A stretch of DNA of 64,000 bases from Lasiosphaeria ovina (taxonomy: Eukaryota > Ascomycota > Sordariomycetes > Sordariales > Lasiosphaeriaceae), in contig JAULSN010000001.1 in NCBI GenBank assembly GCA_033439765.1, forward strand, positions 8,308,001 through 8,372,000, given 5' to 3'. A program made the position numbers and the translations under genes. Each line of letters starts with the position of its first letter. Position 1 is the stretch's first letter. The notes under the pieces are model-generated. The model was not told the DNA's origin and did no database searches. It saw nothing but the letters and a program-made list of their open reading frames with translations. This document shows positions 11,981 through 25,478 of the stretch, piece by piece.

Positions 11981-13822
11981 TGTTGACAAATGATTCCTGG
12001 ATCAGGCAGCGCTGCTGGAGTGTCCGAGGGGAGGTCAAATGGAGATGGGGAGTTGGAGGAGGAGATGGACGCTTGTCAGGGCTGGCTGGCCCCCGTTGCG
12101 TGGGTGTGGGGTTGTCAAAGTTCGCGCCAGAAAAGCCAATTCCTAGGTAAGCTCTTTCGGGAGCCTCGCGGCTGATAGAAAGAGTTTGCAGACCGTGGGA
12201 CTGGGACCTGTCCTAGCGGCGCAACAAAAAAAAAAAAAAAGACGGGGTTTACTGATGTCGAACAGAAGATGCGTGCGCCAATGTATATTGAGGAATTGCA
12301 AGCAATCCAGGGGCAGAAGGACAACGCGGCACTCTTGTCTCAAGCGCGCGCAGCGGGACAAACCAGTTGGGATGTTCTGGTGGTGGGTGTGTCCACGGGC
12401 AGCGGCGAGGGGAGGGGTGGCTGGTGATGCGGATGGCGGAAGGAGTGTGTGTGGAAGGAGGGAAATTTTGGCTAGCTTCGGGGGAGGAACTTAGGAAGCA
12501 ACCTACTTGGGGCGGACGCGCAGTGGTGGTGCAGGCAAGGCCGCACGCCCCACGCAGGCGGCAGCCCCACACTTCGCCAAGGCCAGAGCGTACCGTGGCG
12601 TGCCAAGGCAGCAAATGACAGCCTCAGATCAATCTCTCTGCCCGCGCCAAACTTGGCTCTGCCCAACGACTGGCCTTGTTCCGGGCAAACCAGAAGGCAG
12701 ACGCCCTACGTCTGTGGTCCGGGCAAACGGTCCTATGAACCAGCACCTTACCATCTTTTCTTTCCCAACGGCTCAAGTTGCACAATGTATGCATCTCAAA
12801 GCCAAATGTGATCGGAAATAAAAAGAGGTATTGCGTCTGTCCGTCCGCCCCAGGCGTTGGCAGTCCGTTCCTATTTTTACTCTCCAGCTTCCTCGGGAAT
12901 CCGATTAACACCCAAAGATGCAAGAACCAACCCACCTCATGTGGCGTGGGGTAGGGGCTGCTTCTCAGTAACCTTGGGTCAACTCGGACGGACGACTTCA
13001 GGCTCAACGTAGAAACTTGATCTGTTTCGCCTTTTCATGTGTTAGTATGCAGATAGATATATACTCTTTGATATTCCGATTGAGCCTTGCCGGCCAGGTG
13101 GCCCCTTGTCTTGGTGTTCAATCCAGACAAGAGCAGAGATGCACATGTCCAGATGACCTAAAGGCTGTGAGACAGCCGTGTTGACATGTGCAGTAGGTAC
13201 CAGCAGAATGTCTCATGGTTGAAAAAGGACAGCTCGGTCGCCAGCGCACTCCCCGGCAATGTATGTGCACAGTATGTATTGCATACACAATATCTACTGC
13301 CAGTCTGCCTACTTGTATGCATCATTATTTACCTGACGAAGCAGTTGTCAAGCACGGCAACCTGGGTAGTACCGGCAGGTCGTTTCCCCCCCGCTCTTTG
13401 CGCGGGATTTCCTCCAGACTAGACCACGAGTTACATCCATGCCACACTCCAGCATGAGCATCATGCAAGGCAGGCAGGCGCCTCTGCATTCGAGCACTGC
13501 AACCTCGAATCAGCAAGAGAAAAAAAAGCCGGAGCACGGTAGAAAAGGCATCACCCGCCATACGCGACTGTCTGGCGGCCTTATTATTCATTATTGCGCA
13601 GCCCACACACCAGGCCACTTGTCTTGGCCCATCTGTCGGCGCCTTCGGTGACGAGAAACGCTCAGTGTGTGGCTTGCAGGATTTCTGCGACACTACGTGT
13701 GCCGACTTTATAAGACACAAAAAGGGTTTAAAAAAAAATGAAGAGCCAAAAAGGAGAAAAAAAGCCCAAACGCCATTGCTATGCAATCCAAATTGCTCCC
13801 GCCTTCCATCCCCTACAAGTCT
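11981..13822. other. Intergenic, SR-gene promoter side
   Basis: No gene is supported. The stretch holds the upstream region of the SR gene, including a run of about 15 A at 12226-12240, and the 3' flank of the Mdm1-like gene. Open frames of up to about 150 codons occur on both strands but overlap each other and show no domains. Confidence 0.5.
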
Positions 13823-16800
13823 TCAGTCCTCTTCAAACAGGATGCTAATAACCTCATCCAAAAACGTAAAGGCCAGATGGGCACTAGGAAACCACAATAG
13901 TCAGCATTTTTATTCTCTGTGTAGCATATGCCATGCGATAACAATAGGAACCGAGATGTGAATACGTACTTGAGTCGTGAATTATTCAATGTCGCGAATA
14001 TTCTCCGGCTTGCTGCCTGTGCGTTTAAACGGCCCACCACGCTCCCTGCCAGATCTGGGACCAACGTGGCCAGCATGAGGCTCGCCTCGGTCCTCGTCCT
14101 TGACTTTTGCGCTGCTGTTCGGGGCACCTTGTTTTTGGGGAGCTGGCCGCCGGGCCACATGCCGTCCCGGAGGAGGCCAATGTACTTGAGCATGGCATCC
14201 TCCTGGACAAGCGTCTTTATGTTGTCTCGCAGTTTCCTCTCAATGGTCCCGCCGAGGAGCTGGTGCAAGACCACCACGACGGCACGGCCCCGCAGCCAGT
14301 TGTTCCCGCGGTTCAGTTCAAACACCTCGAGAAAGATGTCACAGATTGGCTTGACAAAGGGCTCGAGCTCCCTGTTTTCGAATGCGTTGAGCTCAGCTTC
14401 TGCCTCGGCTACGCTCATGCTTCCCTCCTCGCCCACGGTCAGGGGCATCGTGTTGAGCTGGTTAGTAGCCGCCGCAATCAAGTTCTGGCCGGCAATTGAT
14501 AGCTGGTCAAGAACGGGTATGCTTCCGAGGATGTCCTCCATCCCGTCCGTAACCGAGTCATATAGCCGCGTAATCATATCCTTTTTGTCCTCGCGATCCG
14601 TCAGGTCCTGACCTTGGGGGTTGATGACGCTCTGCGAGAGAAATGCCCGAAGATCACGGCTGCGGCAGACATCTGGGAGAAGGAGAAGCTCGCGAAGGTA
14701 GTGTTCCAGGGCCACGCGGCGCTTCTGCAAGAACTCACTCTGGAGTTTCATCACCATCCGTCGCCGGGGAAAGTCCAAGTTGCGCACAGAAGGATAACGC
14801 GATCTAAGTTTCTGGTGCAGGTCCAAAAACTCGCTGTAGCGGCGCGTAATGATCCAGGTCGCCGCGGGCATCTTCTCGCCGGCGTTTCGGGAAACCTCGA
14901 TGGCATACAGGGCGAACTCCTTGCCCTCGTCCTCTCGTCCGACCTGAATGGATGTGATTTTGATCGTGGAGCGACCGTATAAGCTGTTGTCGCTCTCCTG
15001 GATGACGTACTGTTGTCTTTGCAGTTCCTTTCTCCGAATTTCTCTCCCCAAGCTGGCCTTTGACTTTCGCAAGATCCGCAGCTCGGCTGTGTTATTGGTC
15101 AGCTCTGCCTTTCGCAGCAGCGAGTCCACCACGGCGTCTTGGGCAACAAGTCGGTCGATGTCGTTGGTTAGAACTGTGATGGCTTCAGCTAGGCCAAGGT
15201 CACCGGGCGCAGCCTCATGAACTGCGTCCGCATCCTCATCAACTTTATCGTCGTCGTCGCCTTCGCGCTCGTCAGACAGAAATCTATCTTCGTCCCCAAA
15301 AAGATCGTTATCGACAAAGACGCCTATGCGCGATGCCGCGCTCACAAGACCCAAAGAGGCCAGGCTAGGTTTATCAACTTCTTTTCCCGCGTGTAACTGT
15401 CGGGTCATATCAATCGACCCCCTGTTAGACCGCGGAAGGTCAGACCGCAGAAGGTCGACAGAGCCGCGACTGGAGCGTGGGATATCCACCGATGGGCGTT
15501 TGGAGTCTGTGTCCGGCGAGGTAAAGAGGTTCGAGCCAGCATCATCGTTTCCAAAGAGCGAGGCTTGGAGATCCTCTGCTGTTGGAGGCTGGCTGCTTTC
15601 CAAGATATTGTTAAGCGCTTTTTCCATGGCTTGCACGACTTGTGTATCGGGAACAGGCGGGACGATTTCCTGGTCGAGACTCTGCACGGAATCGGCCAGC
15701 GCGTCATCTCCGAGGTCGTCATCGTCAAACAAAGGGGCGGGAGACTCTTCGTCGACCGATCGACGGGGAGCGGCCATATGATCAAGGCCACTGTTGCCGT
15801 TAACATTCATGGTCCTCAGATCTGATGCTGACCCAGCTCGTCGGTTATGGGGCCCCGAATGAAGCCTTGGGACCAGGCGGGCCACCGGGTTTGGTTTCGC
15901 AGAAATGTATGATGACGACCGAGCCATCGATGGCGTCGCTGAAGATTGCCCTGCGCTGGGGCCGGCGATCACGGTGCGCATTGACGCCTCTTCGGAAGCT
16001 AGCGCCTTGTAGAACAAGTCTGACTTTTTGAAGTTATGAAAGTGTTTAATTTGCATTTCCTCCAGAACAGCACTTTGGGCCCGCAGGATTTCCCTTCGTG
16101 CCCTGTAGTATTGCTCCGGCGTTGCATCCCTGCCGGCCTTCAGGAACTCCTGGATAATACGCTTCGAAGAGCTGGGGACCTTGAGCTCTGGCTGACTGAG
16201 GTATGCGGCATCAATTTGCGCGAGGTCAAGCCTGTCAGAGTCTGTCCAGGGGGGTAGCTGTAAAGGCAACTGCTCTCCCTCGGGCCCATCATCCTCGAGC
16301 GGGTTACGAAAGCCGTCAACAACAAGCCAGAACTGAACTAAGGGCATGAGCCGCTGTCTGTCCATAAACTCCATGAAATAAGAGAGACCCGAGGGGTCCC
16401 GAAGCATATCGGTGAGCGACGCATTTTCCAGCCGGGACACGCCTGGTGACGAAGTGCCGGTGTTCTGTGGAATTGCCCGGCGATCGCCTCCCGCTGCCAG
16501 GTGCTGAACCTTCTGATCCAGCAATTTTTTGCCCATCTCCAACCGGCGCAGGTAGACCTGGTCCACAGTCTCCTGCTGCGAGTCCCTCTTAAGCTGGATG
16601 GCAACTTCGCTACGGAAGCGCCTCGCATCCGAAAGATTGTTCACTTTGCGGACTGCACGAATAAACTTCTCAAACCTCCTCTCGCTGTCGGAGGGGGACA
16701 GCCGGGGGAACGACATGGGCTTGCTAGTTTTGGGAGCCGGCGAGGCATGCTCGTCCAGGGCTGCGCGGAGCCTCCGGACTGTAGAGCGATCCTGGAGCAT

Positions 16801-17676
16801 GCTCCGGCCATAGTTCTCCATCAGCTGGTTCCAGGTATCGGGATCCGACAACATCTGCATAACGGGAAACATGACGGCGCATGCGGAAAGTTCGCGGATT
16901 ATGGTCGAGACGGACCCAGAGGCAAGAAGGCTCGGCGGCAGGACCTTGGGCAGGACTCTCGACATGGTCTTTCTTAGGTAGTCCTGCTGGGCCGTCTTGG
17001 TGTCGGAGAAGGCCAGGCTTGCGGCGGGATGCAGCTTGCCGTCCCTGTACTTTGAAGCAATGGCCAGGTCCAGCTCTTCCGTCTCGGTGACAGATCTGTT
17101 CAGCTTGCGGCCCCTGACGGAGCGCTCGGCATCGTAGAAGTCGCGGAAGTGGGCCGTCATGATGGGCACGAGGCGTGTTGTCAGGACCTCGGTGAGGTCG
17201 AGCTCGGCCAGGCGGTCGCGGACCCTGAGCAGCGCCCCGCGTATGGTCTTGTCCACCTCGTCGGAGAAGACGGGGTTCTTGCTGATGCTGGTGTACCAGA
17301 CCTTGACGAAGTCGCGGACAATGTACTCGAGGAGCTCGTCGAGGGCGGCCGAGACCTTTGGGGATTCGGGATAGAGTAACGTCTTCGCGTACGTCTGGCG
17401 GCGGCGGAGGGCGGCAACTTCGGACGGCCACGATTCGGGGCCAAGGAATGCAGCGCCATTCGGTCGAGCGGTCCGTCGGAGCGGGCGGCGAGATGGGAAT
17501 GGAGAGCGCCGGACGGTGAGCAACAGCAGGGCGGCGAGGGAGACGAGGGTGACGAGCACGCCGCCAACAAATGCGTAGCCAGCCCAGCGCAGGGCCGGGA
17601 ACCAGTTGACAGCATAGCCCCACGCGATAAAGCATGCAATACCCGCAAGCGCTATGTCTCTCCCTTGAAGGGCCAT
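13823..17676 (-). CDS. Mdm1-type PXA-RGS-PX-Nexin_C protein (sorting nexin, SNX13/14/25-like)
   Basis: This is an endoplasmic-reticulum-anchored sorting nexin. Family members (yeast Mdm1, animal SNX13/14/19/25) tether the ER to the vacuole or lysosome and to lipid droplets. Two exons (13970-17676 and 13823-13883, separated by an 86-nt intron) give 1255 residues. Two hydrophobic segments (about 8-25 and 31-54) form an N-terminal membrane hairpin. Then follow PXA (about 105-300), an RGS-like domain (about 418-560), a long acidic Ser-rich linker (about 570-830), a coiled-coil-prone stretch (about 830-890), PX (about 903-1015, with RRYSEF and RRRMVMKLQSEFLQKR) and Nexin_C (about 1095-1240). The start is the ATG at 17676, directly before the first membrane segment; the frame stays open upstream, but that part is compositionally unlike the protein. 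Reading through the last intron would replace the conserved C-terminus, so the short last exon is preferred. Confidence 0.92.
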
Positions 17677-18198
17677 AATCTGGGGCGGGCGTTTGGCGGC
17701 GGCCGTCGCCGCATTTCCTGTTGATATGGAATGTCTAGGTAGGTACGTGTACGTAGTCTTGTCTCGCCGGGATTGCCGCCTATGATAGCGTTGTGGAAAG
17801 CAGCCCGGTAGGCCATTTGTGGTTAGTGACGACGGGTACCTTGGCTGCGGATACCGCACGCTATTTACCCCATGTTCGGTACATCCACCACTACCACCAC
17901 CACCCTTACCCCAATCACACCTCAGAGTCCAGCTTGCTCATGCGATATCATGTTCTTGTTCTTTTGTGTTTATGCAATTGATTGAAGTCGACTCTGGCAT
18001 TTTTCTCTAATCACGTCGTGGAAGCATCAAGGACGTAGAAATCCCCGAGGGGGTGCTGCAATTCGTATGAAGGGAATGAGGGAAGCAAGGGCGAAGTCAC
18101 TTGTAATTAACACCTGTTATTGGTCCTGGACAGCACCGTGTCAATGTCTTTCTGGCTGACTCTGCTCTATCATCGTGGGTATCACATGGTGAAGTCAC
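17677..18198. other. Intergenic between Mdm1-like and Trm8 genes
   Basis: This holds the upstream region of the sorting nexin gene, with a CACCA-rich stretch near 17884-17910, and the Trm8 3' flank. I see no gene. Confidence 0.5.
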
Positions 18199-19241
<1,043 letters not shown>

Positions 19242-19901
19242 AGTTTATGTATTGTTCTTGGGCTGTGATAAATTCAGAAGCCGTGTGTTTCGAGTCGATA
19301 CTAATGCTTCACCGTTTGGGAGCCTGGAATGACTGATGGCCAGAGGGTTCGATGTGGGGCATCCGAGAACAGAAATTCGCTGCTCAGATCTATGGTTGTG
19401 ACTGTGGGGTAAAAAGTCTATAAGGGTTAGGGTTAAACATGTTTACCCTTCGCGACCCCTTTGACGTGAAAGTCGAGCCTGGAGACCTGATAAGTGCCCA
19501 AAAGCACCGCAGACCATTTGCCATGTATATTTAGACAGCTAAGAAGACACGTTAGACTTCCTTAGCCTTTGTAGTAGTGAGTCGACACTCATTAGATGAA
19601 AACTAGCATTTTTAAAGGCTACGTGGAGACAGGAGAGATTTGACTCGGCATTCTGTGGCGTTTGTGACGTATCCGTCTCTCTCACGCGGCTTCTTGCCAC
19701 CAGACGGTACATACTCCAGTGCCTAACTTTATATAACAGCCGTAAAACTGCAATCCACGTCGTACACCCAATCATAAAAAAACAAGAAGTATACAAGCTT
19801 GTTGAAGAAAAACTCGCCATACTCATTTGAGAAAGATTTATAAACAAAAACTTCAATCCGATTGCATCTTATCCCGTCTTTTATTTACCAGACCAACAAC
19901 C
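19242..19901. promoter_or_regulatory. Shared upstream region of trm8 and the small gene, with telomere-like box
   Basis: This is the only spacer between two divergent genes, so it should hold both promoters. At 19423-19435 there are two overlapping TTAGGG units (AGGGTTAGGGTTA). In other fungi such TTAGGG boxes in promoters are bound by Myb-type telobox factors and are enriched at translation-related genes; a role here is inference. Confidence 0.4.
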
Positions 19902-20114
19902 ATGCCGGCACCTTCGACTTCAACCGACGCCGCGGCCGCCACAGCCAACCAGAGCACTCAGACAGAAAGCAACGCCGCATCCCACCCAGTGGGGGCCGGC
20001 ATCGACACGGGGGCCGGGACGACGCGGGCCAAGACGGCGGCCGAGCTGGAGGCAGACCGGCTCTACGAGGAGCGCATTGAGGAGGAATACGCCAAGCGCG
20101 AGGGCGGTGCGTAA
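19902..20114 (+). CDS. Small hypothetical protein, 70 residues
   Basis: This is a single-exon open frame with ATG in a favourable context (aaccATGcc). The first half is a disordered Ala/Thr/Ser-rich leader. The second half (about residues 42-70) is a charged helix-like segment with KTAAELEADRLYEERIEEEY, ending KREGGA. I recognise no domain. Support is moderate: good start context, a sensible position in a divergent pair, and a compositional change into an amphipathic helix that looks selected. It could be a small structural or regulatory protein; no function is claimed. Confidence 0.5.
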   Translation: MPAPSTSTDAAAATANQSTQTESNAASHPVGAGIDTGAGTTRAKTAAELEADRLYEERIEEEYAKREGGA

Positions 20115-21174
20115 GGAGAGCCATATCGTGTGTTTGGAGCTTTCAGGGTTGGCTAGGAGAGGCCGTGTCGGGCGGGTGGATCATTGGCTGTTTGTATTTT
20201 TGTAGTTTTGTTGCACAACAAGGTGTGGTCCTGGGTCCATGTCATTCATCATTCATCGATGTCCCCTTAAACCGCCGAGTCTCATCTCCAATTCTCTCGA
20301 CTAGCAGCTTCCAATCTCCCAAAGCTTCACTGCATGTCGAGCCATATCCTTGGAAATAGCCCCAACGAGACAGCAAACCAAGATGGTGCTATACTGTAAG
20401 GACCCTTCCGAACAGTCGCCTTACGAATAAGACAGAAAACAACAGATACAGACAGGTCTGGAAAATAAGTGAGAAGTCCATGTGGTCATTAAAGTACCTA
20501 ATATAGCAAGACAGCAGACGCCGCTCTCAATACCAATAGACTGCTCGGGGACGACTGACCTACGTCACATGAAGTCTCTGGAATCGTCCACAACCTGTTC
20601 GTTGCACATGCGGAGGTTGTGCTGTTAACAGTCAGTATATCGCACCCGTATGGTTACCCTATTAGAAGGGACTGAAGTCTGGAGCGTAGGACGGCATGCA
20701 TCATCGTCAGGGGCGAACCGGAGTCTCGGGCAACGAACCACAAGTCACGGCGACCCTGGCCAGGGCTTCACAGAGACCACCGTAGAATATACTTTTCAGG
20801 GGAATCCAACATGAATGTTGTTGTACGGAAGCAAAATCCCAACATGCAGGCACTCGGCAAAGGTCGTGGCACGTACGGCAACACGAAACAAGCCACGACA
20901 CGTAGCAGGGGTTACTGCTCGGTATGACCACAAATCCTTTTTTTTTTCTTCTTCTTCTTCTTTTCATGCCGAGGCAGTGGTGATAGGACAAAGGCCAACA
21001 GTGCTAGTGTTACCTTTCCCCCCGTTCAACGGGGTCGATCGGCACCATGTCGACCACGGCACCCAAGCTGCCGGTGCCATCGAGGCGAATCCCCAAAACG
21101 AACAACAAACAAACGACTTCCGAGTCTAGGCCAGGTTTGCCTTCGCGCGGACTCTCGCTATACAAACATTCTCA
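20115..21174. other. Intergenic upstream of the VIT-family gene
   Basis: This holds the 3' flank of the small gene and the promoter side of the iron-transporter gene. A T-run followed by CTT repeats occurs at about 20937-20962. No gene or RNA was recognised. Confidence 0.5.
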
Positions 21175-22550
21175 ATGTTGCTGGCGGTGTTGAAGAATAT
21201 GCTGTTGCGCCGGCAAAGAGCAGACAGCATGTTTCCGTATCCCGATCGAGCCGCGAGCGAGTTGTCGTCGAGTGGCACGCCGATCGAGCTGCGATCGAGC
21301 TGCGACCAGCGGAGCTCCGATATCGACATCGAGTCGCAGAATAATCACCATCAGCAACAGTGTGAGATAGTTACAGAGCCGTCAGCTCTGTCAGGAGGAA
21401 CCCGACAGCTACCCAAAGCGAAGGCGATGGCGCCAAAGAGACGCTGCGGGGGGTTCACGGTCAACGCGCGCGTCGTGTCGGACGCCACCATTGGCCTCTC
21501 GGACGGCTTGACGGTGCCATTTGCGCTGACAGCCGGCCTGGCCGCGCTGGGCGACACGCGAGTGGTCATCTTTGGCGGACTGGCCGAGCTGATAGCGGGC
21601 GCCATCTCGATGGGGCTGGGCGGGTATCTAGGGGCGAAGAGCGAGGCGTGAGTTTCCCAGTGCAGACCCCTTTTATCAGTCAACACCACGCGCCTCCTAT
21701 CCGGGTCGGGACTCGAAGCTACCCAACAATGCCCATACGGAAAGAAGACTAACGCGGAACAAAAAACCCCTATACAAAATACAGCGCCTCGTACAAAGAG
21801 GCCCGCAAGCAAGTAATGCAGCGCGTCCTCGGCGCGGCCCGAGGCACAGCCGTGCCAGCTCCAGCGCCAGCGCCAGCTTATCCGTCTACTCCAGCGGCCG
21901 AGATAGCAACGACACCGACAACAGCGACAATAGCAACAACAGCAACAGCAGCAACAACAACTCTCCACAGCACCCCGCCCCCAGCAGCAGCCGCGCTCGC
22001 ATCCGAGATCCGCGCCGTCTTCGCCCCCTTCGCCCTGCCCCCGCCCGTTCTCGCCGCCGTGACCTCGCACCTCGCGTCGGCGCACCCGGACGCGCTCGCC
22101 GACTTCCTGCTGCGCTTCCCGGCAGCAACCACCAGTGCCGGCAGCAGCAGCAGCCCAGCCTCGCGGGGAGCGATGGCATCGGCGCTGACCATCGCAGCGG
22201 CGTATTTCCTCGGCGGCCTGGTCCCGCTGCTGCCGTACCTGTGCGTGCCATCGCCGTCATCCTCATCTGGCAGCGACAGCCAGCAGCAGCAGCAGCAGCA
22301 GCAGCAGAATCTCGCGACGGCGCTGCACGCCAGCATCGCCGTCATGGGCGCGGCGCTGTTCGCGTTCGGCTACGCCAAGACGGCCGTCGTAGTCGGGTGG
22401 CGGCGCGGCGAGCGGCGCGTGCGCCGGGCCCTGCGCGGCGCCGCCGAGATGGTCCTCGTGGGCGCTGCGGCGGCGGCGGCGGCCATGGGCCTGGTCAAGG
22501 GGTTTGATTCTTTGCTTGGGAATGGGAGTGGATTGGCGGGGCATGGGTGA
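21175..22550 (+). CDS. CCC1/VIT1-family vacuolar iron/manganese transporter
   Basis: This protein moves Fe2+ or Mn2+ into the vacuole for storage and detoxification. Two exons (21175-21647, 21785-22550) with a 137-nt intron give 412 residues. The first membrane segment begins with the signature SDATIGLSDGLTVPFALTAG (about 102-121), followed by GGLAELIAGAISMGLGGYLG (about 134-153) with AKSEA leading into the cytosolic metal-binding stretch (KEARKQVMQRV). Three more hydrophobic segments follow (around AALTIAAAYFLGGLVPLLP, ASIAVMGAALFAFGY and the Ala-rich MVLVGAAAAAAAMGLV). Unusual inserts are an Ala/Thr/Pro run of about 45 residues after the metal-binding helix and a polyGln stretch of nine (22281-22307) in a luminal or cytosolic loop. 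The start is the first ATG; the N-terminal 90 residues are disordered. The family call is secure, the metal is not. Confidence 0.92.
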
Positions 22551-24029
22551 GTTGGGAAAAGAAAGGGGGAGCCGGGAGCCCCGGGGGGGGAGGGTGATTT
22601 GGTTTGTTTATTTTGGGCGGGAGAGGGAAAAGGGGGGAACTGTTAGAGAAACATTGATATGTAAACGAGGTTTAGTTCGCTTGTTGAGACAAGGAGAATT
22701 TTGAACAAGATTCGGGAAAAAAGAATCATATTGTACAAGCTGTCATGTTGTGAGATAAGAAGTGACGGCGTACGACATTTTGATCCAGAGTCCAATGTGA
22801 TTGGAAACCTCTCTCTCTTCATATTGCAGACATTGGATGCATACCCCGTACTGTGCATACAGAGCTGGGCACCAAGAGCCAAGACAGTAAACACCACTGG
22901 CCCGTTCTGAATCTCGGTGCGTTTTATTCTATCAAAATATTTCTACCTCCCCAGGACAGTTACAACAATAAACGGATGCGTCTTCAGCATAGACCGCCAC
23001 TGAACCCAAACCCACATCCGACCTCGCCTGAACCACATTGACGTCTAGTCAGTTGTCTAGGAAGCGCCCAGGACGGTTGTTAGGCACATGCGGAATCGTG
23101 GAAAACCCCAGATAATCAAGTCGGGACGGTTGACAGTTTCATCCGTGCAAAAACCACCGCCGTCTTATTAGTGATACCGTTGTTGGGCGCCGCCTTAACC
23201 CGGCGGGCCACCTAAGGCATTGTGACTCCAGACCCAGCCTGGACTGCCGTGACTGGGATCACACATGGGCGGTAAGCTTAGAACACCTCATGCAATGATA
23301 TTAGAAGGTCAGCTCACTTTTATGTCTCTCTCGTGAGCTGATAATTTTCTGGGCACTTATGTAATAATGTATACAAGACCGCGGGTGGCACGACTCCGGA
23401 AGCAAAGCCGCCCCAATCGCACACGTTAACGCAAACCCAAGCCTTGGCCGCGCAAACCTAGGCCTTAGGCCCCCGAATCCGATGCCGGCCCCCGGCACCG
23501 GAAAAGAGGCGGAGAAGAGTGAACGAAATGAACAGGGAGGGAAAAAAAAACACCCCAACGTCAGGTTCCTGGTCGAATCCTTCGCACAGCTGGAATCATC
23601 GATTATTCAGCTGTTGCCAATAATCGCATCCATATTGGGTATTTTTCTTATTTAATTTCTTCTCTAAAAAATGTATTGTTACATTTTCTCTCGAAATGGC
23701 ACCTAATTACCAGTAGTAGCTCTCCTCCGGCCCGTTCCGGCAGCAGTTCGGTCGCTCCTTCGCGTTTTGGCGTCGCTCTTCGGGGAAAAAAGAAGGATCC
23801 GGAAAATACTCGTAATAATTACAGGGGTTCTTTGTTTGTGGGGGGGGGGGGGTGGTTGCTTGTAGTGGTTGACGTACGTACCTTACAGCTCTCGAACACA
23901 CACAAGACAAGAAGCCCAGACGCTCGCACCAGCTGGCCGTCGAAGAAGCCATCACCGAAGGGCGCGCGAAGCCTCAAGGGATTTCAAAGTCTAGTCAATC
24001 AGGGAGCCGTGGTAAGAGGCCGGTGAGGG
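22551..24029. other. Intergenic up to the edge of the transposon island
   Basis: No gene is supported. There is a G-run (about 11) at 23839-23850 and ordinary base composition. A sharp change to AT-rich sequence full of TA dinucleotides follows at about 24,030-24,200. Confidence 0.5.
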
Positions 24030-24499
24030 GGTCGAAGGGGTCGTTACGGCATACTATAGGGCCAAGTCGGCCAAAACCAAAATTGAGACCGCATTCTACT
24101 ACTTTGACCCCAGGGGGGTCAACGCTTTGTCATTTATCGTACTCGCTTGTTCACCACATTACAACAATATCCTAATAGAGATTGACAAAATATCATAAGA
24201 GACCAACGTTATAGTCAAGACCGTAGGTCGCCCCCCCCCCCCTCATTACATACCTATTCTGCTGCATTCCATTGACCTGTTACCTTATTAGTTATTGTAC
24301 ACGTACTATAGCCTCTATATTGACCCTACTATCTTGATTATTAACTATTAACAATCCGCCCTACTATACGAGTTATTAACCTACTATATATAACGTGATT
24401 ACATAGCGATTGGCCATGTATAGCGAGCGCGCACTCTCACTACCTCAATTAAACTATCGTACGATATACTAATACTATAAAGAAAATGATTAATTGAAA
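24030..24499. other. Left edge of the RIP-affected island
   Basis: AT content and TpA steps rise abruptly here. The sequence lies between the host flank and the 3' end of a pogo-like transposase frame, so it is probably the untranslated end of that DNA transposon. A candidate terminal sequence lies near 24050, but the other end of the element is missing, so inverted repeats cannot be checked. Confidence 0.35.
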
Positions 24500-25478
24500 C
24501 TACTCGGAATCCGATTCCTCCTCTATTTCCATATCCTTTTGGTACGTACGAGAATTGTATCCGGTATTACCGTAGTTACTATAGCGTCGTGGACTAGCTA
24601 TACTTCTTCTCGTCCGACTACTCCCCGACCGCTTTTCCTCCTCTAACTAAGCCTCCGTATCCTTTTAAGCTAGAATATCTATCGTATCCTATATATTTAG
24701 TAGTCCTCCTACCCGGATACGACTTTTCTTAGCCCTCCGACGTTTACTTAAGGTTATATTTACCTCCTTAAGCTCTCGTATATATACCTTTATTAATACT
24801 ACCTTATATATAACCTTTATCGTACCCTTCGTAATTTGGTTAAGAGCCCTAAGAATTAGAGTTAGAGAGCTACCTTAATATCTAGTAATACGATCCTTAA
24901 TATATATCGTCTAAAAAGAAGCCTCTATAGTATTTTATAGTATTTTGGAGACCTAACTATCGTACGAGACTCTAGCGGGGCTAGTAGGTATTAGCGTACG
25001 AGGCTTAATATCTAGCTAGGAAATCACCCTCTCTAGGTTAAATAGGATAAGCCCTACCCCTTAGAAACCTCCTTATACGTTATCGGGGTAGAATATTATC
25101 TAGAATATATTATAAAAGGTAAGAAAGAAGTCGGGCTTAATAATATAGTAAATATAGTTACTTATTAGCCTCTTAATTTCCTTATTATACGACCGCTTTA
25201 ATATACTAAAATACCTAATATTAAGTAGCTAAAGTAGGTAAGATAAGTACGGAGGTATATAAAGAGTTATAATATTATTCTCTTTATAGAAATCCTTAAA
25301 TTCGGCTAAGTAATAGCTCTTATACCTATCTAATATTAGGAGACGCTTTCTACCTATTATACGAGCGCGAGAGTACTTATTAAAGTACTTAATCTAATTA
25401 ATACTAATATGGTTATTAGTCTAACTAGTATTTAAGAGATCGATCGTTTAATTAGGCGGAAAAGGGCTATTACGATAC
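24500..25478 (-). pseudogene. pogo/Fot-like (Tc1-mariner superfamily) transposase, 5'-truncated and RIP-mutated
   Basis: Read on the minus strand, the frame shows the C-terminal half of a DDE transposase of the pogo/Fot type. RLLILDRYKSYYLAEF matches the catalytic-Asp block (family form LLILDGHxSH), followed by NNIITLYIPPYLSYLLQLLN (family form IITLCMPAHSSHLLQPLD). TAG codons stand where Gln or Trp would be expected, and the family His residues are replaced by Tyr, as CpA to TpA change would do. The N-terminal DNA-binding half and first catalytic Asp are missing, because the frame stops exactly at the edge of the 778-bp LTR at 25479. The old stop is at 24500-24502, after an acidic tail. Confidence 0.75.

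Noticed and set aside
13928..17090. Several long + strand open frames opposite the Mdm1-like gene (for example 13928-14611 and 14614-14982)
   Set aside because: They are antisense shadows of a 1255-residue conserved protein in GC-rich coding sequence and carry no domains.
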